This document shows, in pieces, positions 1-13,724 of a DNA stretch of 39,705 nt. Position numbers and translations under genes: made by a program. The stretch's first letter is position 1. Every line of letters begins with the position of its first letter. This DNA comes from an uncultured beta proteobacterium (GTDB taxonomy: Bacteria; Pseudomonadota; Gammaproteobacteria; Burkholderiales; Burkholderiaceae_B). The notes under the pieces were generated by a model. It ran no database searches. It saw nothing but the letters and a program-made list of their open reading frames with translations, and was not told the DNA's origin. The stretch is from assembly GCA_903865015.1 (NCBI GenBank), contig CAIPID010000498.1:1-39705 (forward strand). The letters are read 5' to 3'.

Positions 1-522
1 TGCCGCCATCATTAGATTTTCTGTGCCGGTCACGGTGACCATATCAGTGCGCACCACAGCACCCTTGAGTCGGGTAGCGCGTGCAACGACAAAGCCATGT
101 TCGATTTTGATGTCCGCACCCAGCGCGGCGAGCCCCTGTATGTGCTGATCAACCGGACGCTGTCCAATTGCACAACCACCAGGCAGACTGACACGCGCTT
201 CGCCAAATCTGGCAAGTAAAGGACCCAGCACCAGAATCGACGCGCGCATGGTTTTAACCAACTCGTAGGGCGCCTCAAGTGTTGTGACTTCATCCGCCGT
301 CATGCAGACGCTGTCATCGCTATTGCGGATAGCCTTGACACCTAGCTGATTCAAGAGCTTGAAGGTGGTCGCGATATCGTTAAGCTTTGGGACATTGGTC
401 AGCGTAATCGTGTCTGCTGTGAGCAAGCTTGCGCAGAGGATCGGCAACGCAGCGTTTTTGGCGCCTGAAATGCTGATCTCGCCCTTGAGCGGTGAGCCGC
501 CAATGATGCGCAACTTATCCAT
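1..522 (-). CDS. murA: UDP-N-acetylglucosamine 1-carboxyvinyltransferase MurA (N-terminal part, cut by window edge)
   Basis: MurA transfers enolpyruvate from PEP to UDP-GlcNAc, the first committed step of peptidoglycan synthesis in the cytoplasm. Only the first 174 codons are present and the frame stays open to base 1, so the ORF track missed it. The start reads MDKLRIIGG, followed by [11 protein letters not shown]; the lysine falls at residue 22, matching the known catalytic Lys22. The loop [11 protein letters not shown] holds the cysteine attacked by fosfomycin in the family, so this copy has the sensitive-type residue. [10 protein letters not shown] closes the visible part. The ATG overlaps the ibaG stop as TAATG, which implies translational coupling and mirrors the ibaG-murA pair of E. 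coli. Identity is certain from the motifs; the 3' end is not visible. Confidence 0.96.
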   Translation of the reverse strand, partial: MDKLRIIGGSPLKGEISISGAKNAALPILCASLLTADTITLTNVPKLNDIATTFKLLNQLGVKAIRNSDDSVCMTADEVTTLEAPYELVKTMRASILVLGPLLARFGEARVSLPGGCAIGQRPVDQHIQGLAALGADIKIEHGFVVARATRLKGAVVRTDMVTVTGTENLMMAA

Positions 523-776
523 TAACTGTTTGCCTTGTATTCCGCAGGGGTTAGTGTGCGCATCGAGAGTGCGTGAATTTCCTGTTTCATGCGATCACCT
601 AATACTGCGTACACCAGCTGATGGCGTGCGATCGGGCGCTTACCCGCAAATGCTTCGCTCACGATGACGGCTTCGAAGTGCGAGCCGTCGCCGGTGACTT
701 CCAGGTGTTCGCAGGTCATACCTGCTGCAATATATGCGCGGATGTCTTCAGGTGTGGGCAACATGTTCAGTGGCAT
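522..776 (-). CDS. ibaG: BolA family protein IbaG
   Basis: This is an 84-residue BolA-fold protein. The family works with monothiol glutaredoxins in iron-sulfur trafficking and stress response. The conserved stretch [18 protein letters not shown] and the [13 protein letters not shown] ending match the IbaG (YrbA) branch rather than BolA proper. It lies directly before murA and downstream of the Mla block, the same neighbourhood as mlaFEDCB-ibaG-murA in E. coli, here with an ABC exporter pair inserted. The ATG at 776 has an AGGA almost touching it; the next ATG four codons in (764) is an alternative start. A 91-bp gap upstream contains an AT-rich TATAAA that could give ibaG-murA its own promoter, but no convincing -35 was seen. 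Confidence 0.9.
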   Translation of the reverse strand: MPLNMLPTPEDIRAYIAAGMTCEHLEVTGDGSHFEAVIVSEAFAGKRPIARHQLVYAVLGDRMKQEIHALSMRTLTPAEYKANS

Positions 777-867
777 TCCTAGAATATTTATAAGCGGACT
801 ACGTAATTGTTATTAGACGTGAGCGGTTTAATGGGTACAAGCGGTATCTATCGTTGGCATTGAATAA

Positions 868-1659
868 TCAAGTCCGCAGCTTGTAGCCACTGGCCAACAA
901 CCTCAGAGCGAACAAAGCCAGCGCTGCAAATACACCTGCGACCACAGACAAACTATGCCAGGGCGAGACATCCGCCACGCCGAAAAATCCATAACGAAAA
1001 CCATCAATCGTGTAAAAAATCGGATTCCAGTGCGTGACATGTTGCCAGAAAGTTGGCAAGCTATGGACTGAATAAAATACGCCAGACAGGAATGTAGCAG
1101 GCATGATTAAAAAATTCTGAAAAGCAGCGAGCTGATCGAATTTTTCTGAAGTCAGACCGGCGATTAAACCCATGATGGCCATAATCCCGCAAGACAGCAC
1201 AGCAAACCCAATCGCCCATAACGGTTGTTTGACAGGCAGTGCGACAAAATACAACGATACAAACCATACGCAGCATCCGACCGCGATGCCTCGCACGATT
1301 GCAGCCAAAACGTACGCGCTAAAAATCTCGCGGTGTGTCATCGGGGGCAACAGCATGAAAACCAGATTGCCCGTGACACGACTCTGAATCAGTGAGGAGG
1401 AAGGATTTGCGAAAGCGTTTTGCAGCATGCTCATCATCATCAGGCCGGGAATCAGAAAGGCTGTATACGGAACAGAGCCATACACCTGCACATGATCCTG
1501 CAGCACCTGCGCAAAAATAACAAGATACAACAGTGCGGTAATGACGGGTGCAGCAATTGTCTGGAAACTGACCTTCCAGAAACGCAGCAATTCCTTGCCT
1601 AGCAATGTGGGAAAGCCTGAGCCGGAACCAGGACGCGCCGAAAGAATGGGGGTGTTCAT
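868..1659 (-). CDS. ABC-2 type transporter permease (YadH/NodJ-like)
   Basis: A 263-residue inner-membrane permease with about six hydrophobic segments, from TIAAPVITALLYLVIFA near residue 35 to the C-terminal FAALALFALRLLASG. The layout and the motif LIPGLMMMSMLQNAF fit the ABC-2 exporter family (YadH, NodJ). Its ATG overlaps the end of the ATPase gene by 4 bp, so the two subunits are coupled and almost certainly form one exporter. The substrate is not shown by the sequence. Family members export polysaccharide, lipid-linked or drug-like substrates, and the position between mlaC and ibaG-murA suggests an envelope role, which is only inference. Confidence 0.9.
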   Translation of the reverse strand: MNTPILSARPGSGSGFPTLLGKELLRFWKVSFQTIAAPVITALLYLVIFAQVLQDHVQVYGSVPYTAFLIPGLMMMSMLQNAFANPSSSLIQSRVTGNLVFMLLPPMTHREIFSAYVLAAIVRGIAVGCCVWFVSLYFVALPVKQPLWAIGFAVLSCGIMAIMGLIAGLTSEKFDQLAAFQNFLIMPATFLSGVFYSVHSLPTFWQHVTHWNPIFYTIDGFRYGFFGVADVSPWHSLSVVAGVFAALALFALRLLASGYKLRT

Positions 1660-2447
1660 ACAATGCCCTCCGGTTGTGGCGCTGGCTCATTCATAATTTG
1701 TACAAAGGCTTGCTCCAGACTGCCACCACCTGTACGTGCAAGCAGATTTGCAGTCGTATCGAGCGCGACGATCTGGCCGCGTTTGAGCATGGCAATCCTG
1801 TTGCACAGGGTTTCGGCTTCTTCGAGATAATGTGTGGTGAGCAAAATAGTATGCCCTGCACGGTTCAGGCGTGAAATGAATTCCCACAGACTGCGACGCA
1901 AGTCTACGTCGACGCCAGCGGTCGGCTCATCCAGCACAATCACGGGTGGACGGTGGACAAGTGCCTGAGCAACCAGCACACGTCTTTTCATACCGCCGGA
2001 AAGCGCGCGCATATTCGCATCGGCTTTATCCGTGAGCCCGAGGTTAGCGAGGATTTCGTCGATCCAGTCATCGTTATTTCTGAAACCGAAATACCCTGAC
2101 TGGATCCTGAGCGTCTCGCGTACGGTAAAAAAGGGGTCATAGACCAATTCTTGTGGCACGACGCCGAGCGAGCGACGCGCTTGTTGATAGTCATCCACGA
2201 CATCGTAGCCACAGACACTCGCCCGGCCGCTGGTTGCACGCGAAAGTCCGGCCAGGACTGAAATCAAAGTGGTTTTGCCTGCGCCATTGGGCCCGAGTAA
2301 AGCGAAAAACTCGCCATGGTCAATGGAAAGGGAGACATCGTCGAGCGCCTGAAAACCCGTGCCTTGTTGTTTCTGGAACAACGACTTCCAGCCGTGGGAG
2401 CGCGGAGGATAAACCTTACGGATGTGTTCGATCGAAACGGCTGACAT
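1656..2447 (-). CDS. ABC transporter ATP-binding protein (YadG-like)
   Basis: A 263-residue ABC ATPase. Walker A is GPNGAGKTT near residue 55, the Q-loop is in VVPQE, the signature is LSGGMKRR, Walker B is VIVLDEPTAGVD, and the switch histidine is in LLTTHYLEEAE. It energises the ABC-2 permease encoded next, with which it overlaps by 4 bp. The order ATPase then permease matches the yadGH arrangement. The 59 bp between mlaC and this gene is where an mlaB (STAS-domain) gene would be expected in related genomes, but none is there. No strong Shine-Dalgarno was seen before the ATG. Confidence 0.93.
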   Translation of the reverse strand: MSAVSIEHIRKVYPPRSHGWKSLFQKQQGTGFQALDDVSLSIDHGEFFALLGPNGAGKTTLISVLAGLSRATSGRASVCGYDVVDDYQQARRSLGVVPQELVYDPFFTVRETLRIQSGYFGFRNNDDWIDEILANLGLTDKADANMRALSGGMKRRVLVAQALVHRPPVIVLDEPTAGVDVDLRRSLWEFISRLNRAGHTILLTTHYLEEAETLCNRIAMLKRGQIVALDTTANLLARTGGGSLEQAFVQIMNEPAPQPEGIV

Positions 2448-2506
2448 GAAAAATTGCTAGGCCTTGAGTATGGAGGAAGATGGCTGAGCGAACGCACAGT
2501 CTGTTG

Positions 2507-3145
2507 CTATTTATTTTTTTGGTTCAGCGCCGAGATCAGTCCATCAATACCATTTTGTCCGATCTGTTGAGAAAACTGATTACGATAGTTTTCAATGAGC
2601 CAGACATTTTCAACATTGATATCGTATATTTTCCAGCCTTGTGCAGTTTTTTCAAGCCGGTAGTCGAGCTGCACAGGTTGACTGTTGGCGTGCTGGACGA
2701 CCTGGGATTTCACGACAACATCACGCGCATCGTCTTCACCCCGGTAGGCGAGCGTTTTCATGGAGGTCGCGTCGTCCACTCTTGTCAGTGCGCCGCTGTA
2801 GGTGCGACCAAGTGTTGCGCGAAAGGCTTTGACTAGCGCAGCTTGTTGCTCAGGCGTTGCTTGTTTCCAGTAACGCCCGGCGGAGAGGCGGGTCGTTTTT
2901 TCGAAATCTACATAAGGCAGAAGAAGCGCATCAACGATTTCGTTGACGCGCACGGTATCACCTGCGCGCACGTTGTTGTCTGCTTTAAGGGCGAGCAAGG
3001 CTTGATCGGCGACTTGTTGCACAAAAACATTGGGTGCCGCATTTGCATCAGGTTTGGTTTGCGATTGTGATTGCACACTTGCCAAGACACCGCATGCGGC
3101 AAACAAAACGACTAGATAGCGAATGGAGAGAAAACGTTTCATCAT
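2507..3145 (-). CDS. mlaC: MlaC, periplasmic phospholipid-binding protein
   Basis: A 212-residue exported protein of the Ttg2D/MlaC family. The N-terminal signal peptide is clear (two start methionines, KRFLSIRY, then a hydrophobic run to about residue 24). MlaC shuttles phospholipids across the periplasm between MlaA at the outer membrane and the MlaFED complex at the inner membrane. Family landmarks include LLPYVDFEKTTRLSAGRYW and the late WKIYDINVENVWLIENYR. It sits downstream of mlaA in the same operon with a 14-bp gap. Two adjacent ATG codons make the exact start ambiguous by one codon. Confidence 0.94.
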   Translation of the reverse strand: MMKRFLSIRYLVVLFAACGVLASVQSQSQTKPDANAAPNVFVQQVADQALLALKADNNVRAGDTVRVNEIVDALLLPYVDFEKTTRLSAGRYWKQATPEQQAALVKAFRATLGRTYSGALTRVDDATSMKTLAYRGEDDARDVVVKSQVVQHANSQPVQLDYRLEKTAQGWKIYDINVENVWLIENYRNQFSQQIGQNGIDGLISALNQKNK

Positions 3146-3159
3146 GATTCGGGGTAATC

Positions 3160-3963
3160 CTATTTCTTTGCAGGCATGTCAAGCGCTTTATCGTCTTGTG
3201 GCACATCTTCAAAGTCTTCGTAATTGGGGAGCTTTTCAGCTTCGCCTTTAGTGCCGCGAACTTGCGCCGCACGTTTTTTAAGGTAAGCGTCTCGGATAAA
3301 GCTATACGGATCAGGCGCTGTACGATCAACCATGTTAGTGACATCAAGCAGGGCTTCCCGACGTTCGATAATCTCAAAGCCGTAGATTGAATTGCGAACC
3401 TCCACGTCATGGACCAGCTGACCGTAGCCGTATTGGTTAAAGTATAAGTCTGGAATTTTGCCCGTACCATCTCTGAGGGTTGTTCCACCAAGTATTGGCA
3501 GGACCATATAGGGACCTGAGCTGATACCCCATACGCCAAGCGTTACGCCGAAATCGTTTGAAATACGTTTTGCGCCATTCATGCTCGCCAGGTCAAAGCA
3601 GCCGCCAATACCCATCGTAGAGTTCAACAAAAAGCGACCCATCGTGTTGAGTGCGTCTTCGTGACGACCTTGAATGGAGCTATTAATGAAGGACCAGACT
3701 TCACCCAGATTCAAAAAAATATTATTTATACAGGAGCGAACAGGCTGAGGTGTGACAAAAGCGTAGGCCTCGGCCACGGGCTTGAATAATGCCCGGTCGA
3801 TTGCATCATTAAACGCGTAGACAGAGCGGTTCGAGGACTCCCATGGGTCCTGTGGGTTTGCCGTAACGACGTGCTGAGTGGCGCAGCCAGCCAATAGCAA
3901 CGCGGCTAAGACGCTATTCAGTCTGATCGCAGTGCGTAGTGTGAATGTTTGAAGTATTTTCAT
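3160..3963 (-). CDS. mlaA: MlaA (VacJ) outer-membrane lipoprotein
   Basis: A 267-residue lipoprotein; the lipobox LLAGC ends the signal peptide near residue 27. MlaA sits in the inner leaflet of the outer membrane with porins and removes mislocalised phospholipids. Typical motifs are DPWESSNRSVYAFNDAIDR, VRSCINNIFLNLGE and GVWGISSGPYMVLPILGGTTLRDG. In E. coli mlaA lies apart from the other mla genes; here it is inside the operon between mlaD and mlaC, an arrangement common in betaproteobacteria. The C-terminus is charged and lysine-rich, without a further domain. Confidence 0.95.
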   Translation of the reverse strand: MKILQTFTLRTAIRLNSVLAALLLAGCATQHVVTANPQDPWESSNRSVYAFNDAIDRALFKPVAEAYAFVTPQPVRSCINNIFLNLGEVWSFINSSIQGRHEDALNTMGRFLLNSTMGIGGCFDLASMNGAKRISNDFGVTLGVWGISSGPYMVLPILGGTTLRDGTGKIPDLYFNQYGYGQLVHDVEVRNSIYGFEIIERREALLDVTNMVDRTAPDPYSFIRDAYLKKRAAQVRGTKGEAEKLPNYEDFEDVPQDDKALDMPAKK

Positions 3964-3973
3964 GGCCGTCTGC

Positions 3974-4573
3974 TTAATCTTTTTGCGGCGTAACTGCCGT
4001 CGCGCTATTAGCAGGTTGTTCGGTTTGTGCAGGAAGTTGCGACTGTGACTCAGTGGGAGCTGGGTCAGACGGAGCCGGTGCTACCGCTGCGGGTAGAACC
4101 GGCGCTGCAGGCGTGCCTTGTTTTTCGGCTGTGCTGTAGAGGAATTTGCTGATCAGTGTTTCGAGCACGATGGCGCTTTGAGTCATGCTGATCGCGTTGC
4201 CATTCTCAAGGTTTTTGTCATCGCCACCAGGCTCGATGCCAATGTATTGTTCGCCGAGTAAACCGGAGGTCAGGATTTTTGCGGAGGAGTCCGCTGGAAA
4301 GTTAAAGCTCTTTTCCATTTTGAGTGTGACCACAGCCTGGAAGGTTTTGTCATCGAGCTTGATATCGGCAACGCGTCCGACCACCACGCCAGCACTTTTA
4401 ACGGGCGCGCGTACTTTCAAGCCTCCGATATTGTCAAATTTAGCCGACAGATTGTAGGTGGAGGCAAAGGTAAAGGTGCTGAAATTGCCTGCGCGTAGCG
4501 CGAGAAACGCCAGAGCGATTGCGCCTAGCAAAACAAATAGTCCCACCCACCAGTCACTTTTTTCGTTGGACAT
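3974..4573 (-). CDS. mlaD: MlaD, MCE-domain subunit of the Mla complex
   Basis: A 199-residue inner-membrane-anchored MCE protein. A single transmembrane helix (about residues 9-27, VGLFVLLGAIALAFLALRAG) is followed by one MCE domain with GLKVRAPVKSAGVVVGRV and SGLLGEQYIGIEPGG. MlaD forms the hexameric ring over MlaE that passes lipids to and from MlaC. The last 45 or so residues are a low-complexity Pro/Ala/Gln tail, longer than in the E. coli protein and probably disordered. The ATG lies 15 bp after the mlaE stop. The strand, order and spacing fit the mlaFEDAC operon. Confidence 0.95.
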   Translation of the reverse strand: MSNEKSDWWVGLFVLLGAIALAFLALRAGNFSTFTFASTYNLSAKFDNIGGLKVRAPVKSAGVVVGRVADIKLDDKTFQAVVTLKMEKSFNFPADSSAKILTSGLLGEQYIGIEPGGDDKNLENGNAISMTQSAIVLETLISKFLYSTAEKQGTPAAPVLPAAVAPAPSDPAPTESQSQLPAQTEQPANSATAVTPQKD

Positions 4574-4588
4574 TTTGTGGCTCCAGAA

Positions 4589-5377
4589 TCAGTTGCTGAA
4601 CATCAGTGCGGTCAGCAGAAAATCGAGTCCCAGTACAGATAAAGAACTGGTGACAACAGTACGAGTGGTCGCGTGCGCGACGCCCTCAGGGGTTGGTTGT
4701 GCCTGCCAGCCCTCGTATAGGGCGATCAGCGTCACAGCGATACCAAAAACAAAACTTTTAATCACGCCATTAGCGACATCTTTCCAGACATCCACTCCGG
4801 ATTGCATCTGGGACCAGAAGGCCCCCGTATCGATGCCGATCAGCAGCACCCCGACCGCCCAGCCGCCAAGAATACCCACCATAGAAAATACTGCGGCTAG
4901 TATCGGCATGGCGATCACGCCCGCCCAGAATCGCGGCACCAGGACACGGCGTATCGGGTCAACGGCCATGACTTCCATGGCGGCGAGTTGCTCGCCTGCT
5001 TTCATGAGACCGATCTCGGCGGTGAGTGACGTGCCGGCACGCCCTGCAAATAATAGCGCTGTAACGACCGGACCGAGCTCGCGCGTGAGCGAAAGTGCGA
5101 CAAGCAAACCAAGCGCTTCTTCAGAGCCATAGCGATTAAGCGTGTAATACCCTTGCAAACCAAGCACAAAGCCTACAAATAGTCCGGAGACGGCAATAAT
5201 AAGCAGCGAATAGTTGCCGATAAAGTGCACTTGTTGCGAAACGAGTCGCGGACGTTGAAACACGATGCCGGTGCGCGCGAGCAAGGTGAAAAAGAAACGT
5301 GTAAAAAATCCAAGACCCGTTATCCGCAGGCGCGTCTGTTTGCCCATCTGGGTGAGCGCACGAGAAATCTGATTCAT
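4589..5377 (-). CDS. mlaE: MlaE, permease of the Mla lipid ABC transporter
   Basis: A 262-residue inner-membrane permease of the MlaE/YrbE family. Motifs: [45 protein letters not shown] and [17 protein letters not shown]. The ORF track starts at 5404, but that codon is TTG. The ATG at 5377 (MNQISRAL) overlaps the mlaF stop as ATGA and has an AGAGG about six bases upstream, so I place the start there. MlaE forms the membrane core with MlaF as ATPase and MlaD as lipid channel. Translation is probably coupled to mlaF. Confidence 0.95.
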   Translation of the reverse strand: MNQISRALTQMGKQTRLRITGLGFFTRFFFTLLARTGIVFQRPRLVSQQVHFIGNYSLLIIAVSGLFVGFVLGLQGYYTLNRYGSEEALGLLVALSLTRELGPVVTALLFAGRAGTSLTAEIGLMKAGEQLAAMEVMAVDPIRRVLVPRFWAGVIAMPILAAVFSMVGILGGWAVGVLLIGIDTGAFWSQMQSGVDVWKDVANGVIKSFVFGIAVTLIALYEGWQAQPTPEGVAHATTRTVVTSSLSVLGLDFLLTALMFSN

Positions 5378-6255
5378 CGCAGGCCTCTTTGTAGCGTAAG
5401 CCAAGACATGAACGCAGGTGTTTCAGGATAATCAAAGGCGACCGGGCCATCGGCCTGGCCTTGCAAAAACTGCTGTACATATGGGTCTGACGAGGTGCCG
5501 AGTGTCGCAGGCGAGCCGTGGGCTTTCAGGACGCCCTGGCCGACGAGATAGACCTGATCAGCGATCGCAAAGGACTCAGCTACATCATGGGTGATGACAA
5601 CCGAAGCACAGCCTAGTTTGTCAGACAGGTGACGGATCAGTCTGGCAGTGATGCCCATGGAGATCGGGTCAAGCCCAGCGAAAGGTTCATCGTATAGCAC
5701 TAGCTCAGGTTCAAGGACAACAGCGCGCGCAAGTGCGACGCGTCTGGCCATACCACCTGAAATCTGAGAGATTTTGAGGTGGGCCGCCGCGCGCAGACCG
5801 ACTGCATTCAGTTTGTCGAGCACACGCTCAAGCAGCTTGGCTGGTTTCATGTGCAGATGTTCGCGCAACGGAAAGGCGACGTTTTCAAATACATTGAGAT
5901 CCGTAAACAGCGCACCCTGCTGAAATAGCACACCCATGCGCTGGCGTAAAGATTCTATTTTTGTACGGTCGGCCGTAGCCAGATTTTGACCAAACACCTC
6001 AACGGTGCCAGCCATGGCGACCAGTTGACCAGTTGCGGCGCGTAATAAGGTTGTTTTGCCTGAGCCCGACCCACCCATCATTGCGACGACCTGACCACGC
6101 AGCACTTCGAGAGAAATATCGTGCAAAACAGTGAATTCGCCATAGCCTAGCGTTACGCCATCAAGGCGTAATACAGGATCACTAGGATATAGAGGGGGCG
6201 CTAGCATGGTGAACCATAGAGGTCGGATGGTGAGCCAAAGGGCACGGGCGACCAT
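5374..6255 (-). CDS. mlaF: MlaF, ATPase of the Mla lipid ABC transporter
   Basis: A 293-residue ABC ATPase. Walker A is GGSGSGKTT near residue 62, the signature is [14 protein letters not shown], Walker B is [13 protein letters not shown], and the switch region is [13 protein letters not shown] and the FAGLDPIS stretch are typical of MlaF/Ttg2A. It is the first gene of the mla operon and powers MlaFED. Start choice: the ATG at 6255 has a GGGG-rich stretch upstream and a possible -10 TACAAT at 6273-6278 (minus strand); an internal ATG at 6207 ([10 protein letters not shown]) has a poorer ribosome site but would give a length closer to the E. coli protein (about 270). Confidence 0.94.
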   Translation of the reverse strand: MVARALWLTIRPLWFTMLAPPLYPSDPVLRLDGVTLGYGEFTVLHDISLEVLRGQVVAMMGGSGSGKTTLLRAATGQLVAMAGTVEVFGQNLATADRTKIESLRQRMGVLFQQGALFTDLNVFENVAFPLREHLHMKPAKLLERVLDKLNAVGLRAAAHLKISQISGGMARRVALARAVVLEPELVLYDEPFAGLDPISMGITARLIRHLSDKLGCASVVITHDVAESFAIADQVYLVGQGVLKAHGSPATLGTSSDPYVQQFLQGQADGPVAFDYPETPAFMSWLTLQRGLR

Positions 6256-6339
6256 AGCCGCCCCAGAAGCCTATTGTATCCCGATCTCCTAAGGGTTTTG
6301 CCTGATAAGAGGGCAGCGAAATCAATACTCTCGAAATAT

Positions 6340-7329
6340 TTATTCCGGCTTGATTCCAGCTGTTTGGATGACTTTTGCCCATTTAGCCCGTTCCGTCTCG
6401 ATAAACTGAGCAAACGTTTCCGGGGATCCCCCTCGGACCTGGCTGCCTGTTTCGGCAATTGCTTTAATTACGTCAGGATCTTGGAGTATTTCATTGAATA
6501 CTTTGTTAAGTTTTTCAATGATTGAGGCCGGGATGCCTGCCGGTCCAACGATGCCTTGCCAGTTGTAGGACTCGAAATCGGCGACACCAGATTCAGCCAT
6601 GGTGGGTACATTAGGCAGGATCGCCAGACGTGTTTTTGAGGTCACGGCGATCGGATGGATTTTGCCAGCCTGAATGGATGGCAGGGCTGAGTAACCCATT
6701 TCGAACATCATGCTCAAGTGCCCAGCCATTAGATCGGTCGCTGCGGGAGAGCCGCCTTTATAAGGTACGTGCGTAATGTCCAGACCCGCTGTCTCGCGAA
6801 ACATTTCACCTGAAAGGTGATGTGCACCACCCACGCCGGAGGAGCCAAAAGTCAGTTTGCCCGGCTCTTTTTTCGCTAGGGCGATCAGGTCGGCCAGGTT
6901 TTTGACAGGTAGGCTGTTTGCGACGCTGAGAACCAGGGGGGCTTGCTCGATCAGGATAATGGGCGCAATGTCCTTGACCGGGTCATAGGGCATTTTTTTC
7001 ATCATTGATGGGTTGACCGCCAACGGGGCCATATTGCCCGAACCAATCGTATAACCATCGGGCACGGCTTTTGCAATGGCTGCAGTACCAATCACACCAC
7101 CCGCACCGCCTTTGTTTTCAACGATAACAGGCTGCCCAAGCTTTTCAGTGAGCTTGCGTGCCAGCAGTCGCATGCGGGTATCAGCAGATCCTCCCGCAGC
7201 GTACGGCGCAATAAGCGTAATGCTTTTAATTGGCCACTCAGGCGTGGATTGTGCCGCAACCTGAGTGAAGGGGAGTGCAGCAGTCATAGCGACCAAACTG
7301 ATTTTTAGCAGCTGATTTAGACCTTTCAT
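6340..7329 (-). CDS. Bug/TctC-type tripartite tricarboxylate transporter receptor (solitary)
   Basis: A 329-residue periplasmic binding protein of the Bug family. The signal peptide runs to about residue 26 (LPFTQVAAQS), then WPIKSITLIAPYAAGGSADTRMRLLA, the usual ligand-loop start. VIVENKGGAGGVIG and FGSSGVGGAHHLSGEMF are also family hallmarks. Related receptors bind carboxylates for TctAB-type permeases, but no tctA or tctB gene is nearby, as is usual for the very expanded Bug sets of Alcaligenaceae. The ligand cannot be told. A good AAGGAGAG lies before the ATG. It sits 41 bp after gltD and 84 bp before mlaF on the same strand, possibly read through from gltBD. Confidence 0.93.
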   Translation of the reverse strand: MKGLNQLLKISLVAMTAALPFTQVAAQSTPEWPIKSITLIAPYAAGGSADTRMRLLARKLTEKLGQPVIVENKGGAGGVIGTAAIAKAVPDGYTIGSGNMAPLAVNPSMMKKMPYDPVKDIAPIILIEQAPLVLSVANSLPVKNLADLIALAKKEPGKLTFGSSGVGGAHHLSGEMFRETAGLDITHVPYKGGSPAATDLMAGHLSMMFEMGYSALPSIQAGKIHPIAVTSKTRLAILPNVPTMAESGVADFESYNWQGIVGPAGIPASIIEKLNKVFNEILQDPDVIKAIAETGSQVRGGSPETFAQFIETERAKWAKVIQTAGIKPE

Positions 7330-7370
7330 GCGGTACTCTCCTTGGTGCGTTGTTTAAAACGTTGACTTGT

Positions 7371-8837
7371 TTAGCGTGGCAATACTGATGAACCCATCAG
7401 GAACTCGTCAACGGAACGCGCGCATTGACGGCCTTCACGGATTGCCCACACAACCAATGACTGACCACGTCGCATATCGCCCGCGGCAAACACTTTGCTG
7501 ACATTAGTTTTGTAGTCATCGGTGTTGGCACGTACGTTACCACGCGGGTCTTGTTCGACAGCAAACGCTTTCAGCACGTGATTGACGGGGGCAACAAAAC
7601 CCATTGCTAACAGGATCAGATCAGCTTTGATATCAAATTGCGATCCTTTGATTTCTTGCATTTTCATCTGTCCGGTCGCTTCGTCTTTGATCCATTCGAC
7701 TTTAGCTGCGACGAGCTTTTCAACTTTGCCGTTTTTGCCTTCGATGGATTTAGTGGTGATCGCCCAGTCACGCTCCGCACCTTCTTCGTGCGAAGACGAG
7801 GTGCGCAGTTTGGCTGGCCAGTAAGGCCACGTCATTGTTTTGTTTTCGCTTTCTGGAGGCTTTGGCATCAGCTCGATTTGTGTCACTGATTTCGCACCAT
7901 GACGGTTGCTTGTGCCCACACAATCAGAGCCCGTATCTCCACCACCGATCACGACCACATGCTTGCCTTTTGCAAGGACTTGATCTGTCAGTTTGTCACC
8001 AGCGACAACTTTGTTTTGTGGGCGCAGAAAATCCATGGCGTACATGACGCCCTCGAGCTCGCGACCTTGTACAGGTAAGTCGCGTGGTGTTTCGCACCCG
8101 CCAGTCAGCACGACTGCATCAAATTCTTTTTGCAATGCCTCAGGTGTTTTAACAGTGAGGCCAGCTGCTGCCGCATCATTTGCGGCGCCAATGTAATGCG
8201 ATGTTTTGAATGTCACGCCTTCGGCTTGTAACTGTTTGACGCGGGCATCGATCAGTTGCTTTTCAAGCTTGAAGTCAGGGATGCCATAACGCAGCAAACC
8301 ACCCACACGATCGTTCTTTTCAAATACCGTCACATCATGTCCGGCACGCCCCAGCTGTTGCGCGCACGCCAGGCCCGCAGGGCCAGAACCTACGACAGCA
8401 ACTTTTTTACCGGTTTTTGTCGCAGCAGGCTGTGCAACGACCCAGCCCTCTGACCAGCCTTTGTCGATGATCGCATGCTCGATGGATTTAATACCGACTG
8501 CATCATCATTGATATTCAGTGTGCAGGCTGCTTCGCAAGGTGCGGGACAGATACGACCGGTGAACTCCGGAAAGTTATTGGTCGAATGCAAGACATCCAG
8601 CGCACCACGCCAGTTCTGGCGATAAACCAGATCATTCCAGTCGGGAATCACATTGTTGACTGGGCATCCGGTATTGCAAAACGGAATGCCGCAATCCATA
8701 CAGCGGGCAGCTTGTTTGCCTGCCTGTGCATCATCCAGATGCAGAACAAATTCACGCCAGTGCTTCAGACGACTCGCGGGAGCCTCAGAGCCCTCTTGCA
8801 GGCGTTCGAGTTCGAGAAAACCAGTAATTTTTCCCAT
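7371..8837 (-). CDS. gltD: Glutamate synthase (NADPH) small subunit
   Basis: A 488-residue flavoprotein, the electron-input subunit of glutamate synthase: it takes electrons from NADPH through FAD and iron-sulfur clusters to GltB. The N-terminal cysteines [17 protein letters not shown] and CPAPCEAAC bind [4Fe-4S] clusters. Two dinucleotide folds follow: [16 protein letters not shown] for FAD and [13 protein letters not shown] for NADPH. The end [19 protein letters not shown] is a strong family signature. It begins 9 bp after the gltB stop, so the two are one transcription unit. Length is normal. Confidence 0.97.
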   Translation of the reverse strand: MGKITGFLELERLQEGSEAPASRLKHWREFVLHLDDAQAGKQAARCMDCGIPFCNTGCPVNNVIPDWNDLVYRQNWRGALDVLHSTNNFPEFTGRICPAPCEAACTLNINDDAVGIKSIEHAIIDKGWSEGWVVAQPAATKTGKKVAVVGSGPAGLACAQQLGRAGHDVTVFEKNDRVGGLLRYGIPDFKLEKQLIDARVKQLQAEGVTFKTSHYIGAANDAAAAGLTVKTPEALQKEFDAVVLTGGCETPRDLPVQGRELEGVMYAMDFLRPQNKVVAGDKLTDQVLAKGKHVVVIGGGDTGSDCVGTSNRHGAKSVTQIELMPKPPESENKTMTWPYWPAKLRTSSSHEEGAERDWAITTKSIEGKNGKVEKLVAAKVEWIKDEATGQMKMQEIKGSQFDIKADLILLAMGFVAPVNHVLKAFAVEQDPRGNVRANTDDYKTNVSKVFAAGDMRRGQSLVVWAIREGRQCARSVDEFLMGSSVLPR

Positions 8838-8846
8838 GATGGTTCC

Positions 8847-13580
<4,734 letters not shown>

Positions 13581-13658
13581 GTCGTGCTCCGGAGACACCG
13601 CGGCTATGTTGCAGTGCGAGGCAGAAACAATACTCGGGAAAACACGGATATGCAAGTA

Positions 13659-13724
13659 AATAAAATAGGGTGCGTCCCTAATTTATTTTGGCTTCAGCAT
13701 GGTGCTCAATAAAATAGGGACGCA
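13659..13724. repeat. REP-like palindromic repeat cluster beside the RAYT-like gene
   Basis: Three copies of one short motif lie between gltB and the transposase-like gene. AATAAAATAGGG (13659-13670) and CCCTAATTTATT (13676-13687) form a 12-bp hairpin with one mismatch and a TGCGT loop. TGCGTCCCTAATTTATT (13671-13687) is also inverted against AATAAAATAGGGACGCA (13708-13724), matching at 16 of 17 positions with a 20-nt spacer. The last copy abuts the stop codon of the transposase-like gene. REP/BIME elements beside RAYT genes have this kind of layout; the identification as REP-like is inference because only this cluster was seen in the window. Confidence 0.65.

Noticed and set aside
4458-5132. 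224-aa plus-strand ORF opposite mlaD/mlaE
   Set aside because: Low-complexity Ser/Thr/Pro-rich translation typical of an antisense frame over membrane-protein genes.
5378-5404. Upstream TTG start of mlaE given in the ORF track
   Set aside because: The ATG at 5377 overlaps the mlaF stop as ATGA and has a proper ribosome site; the TTG does not.
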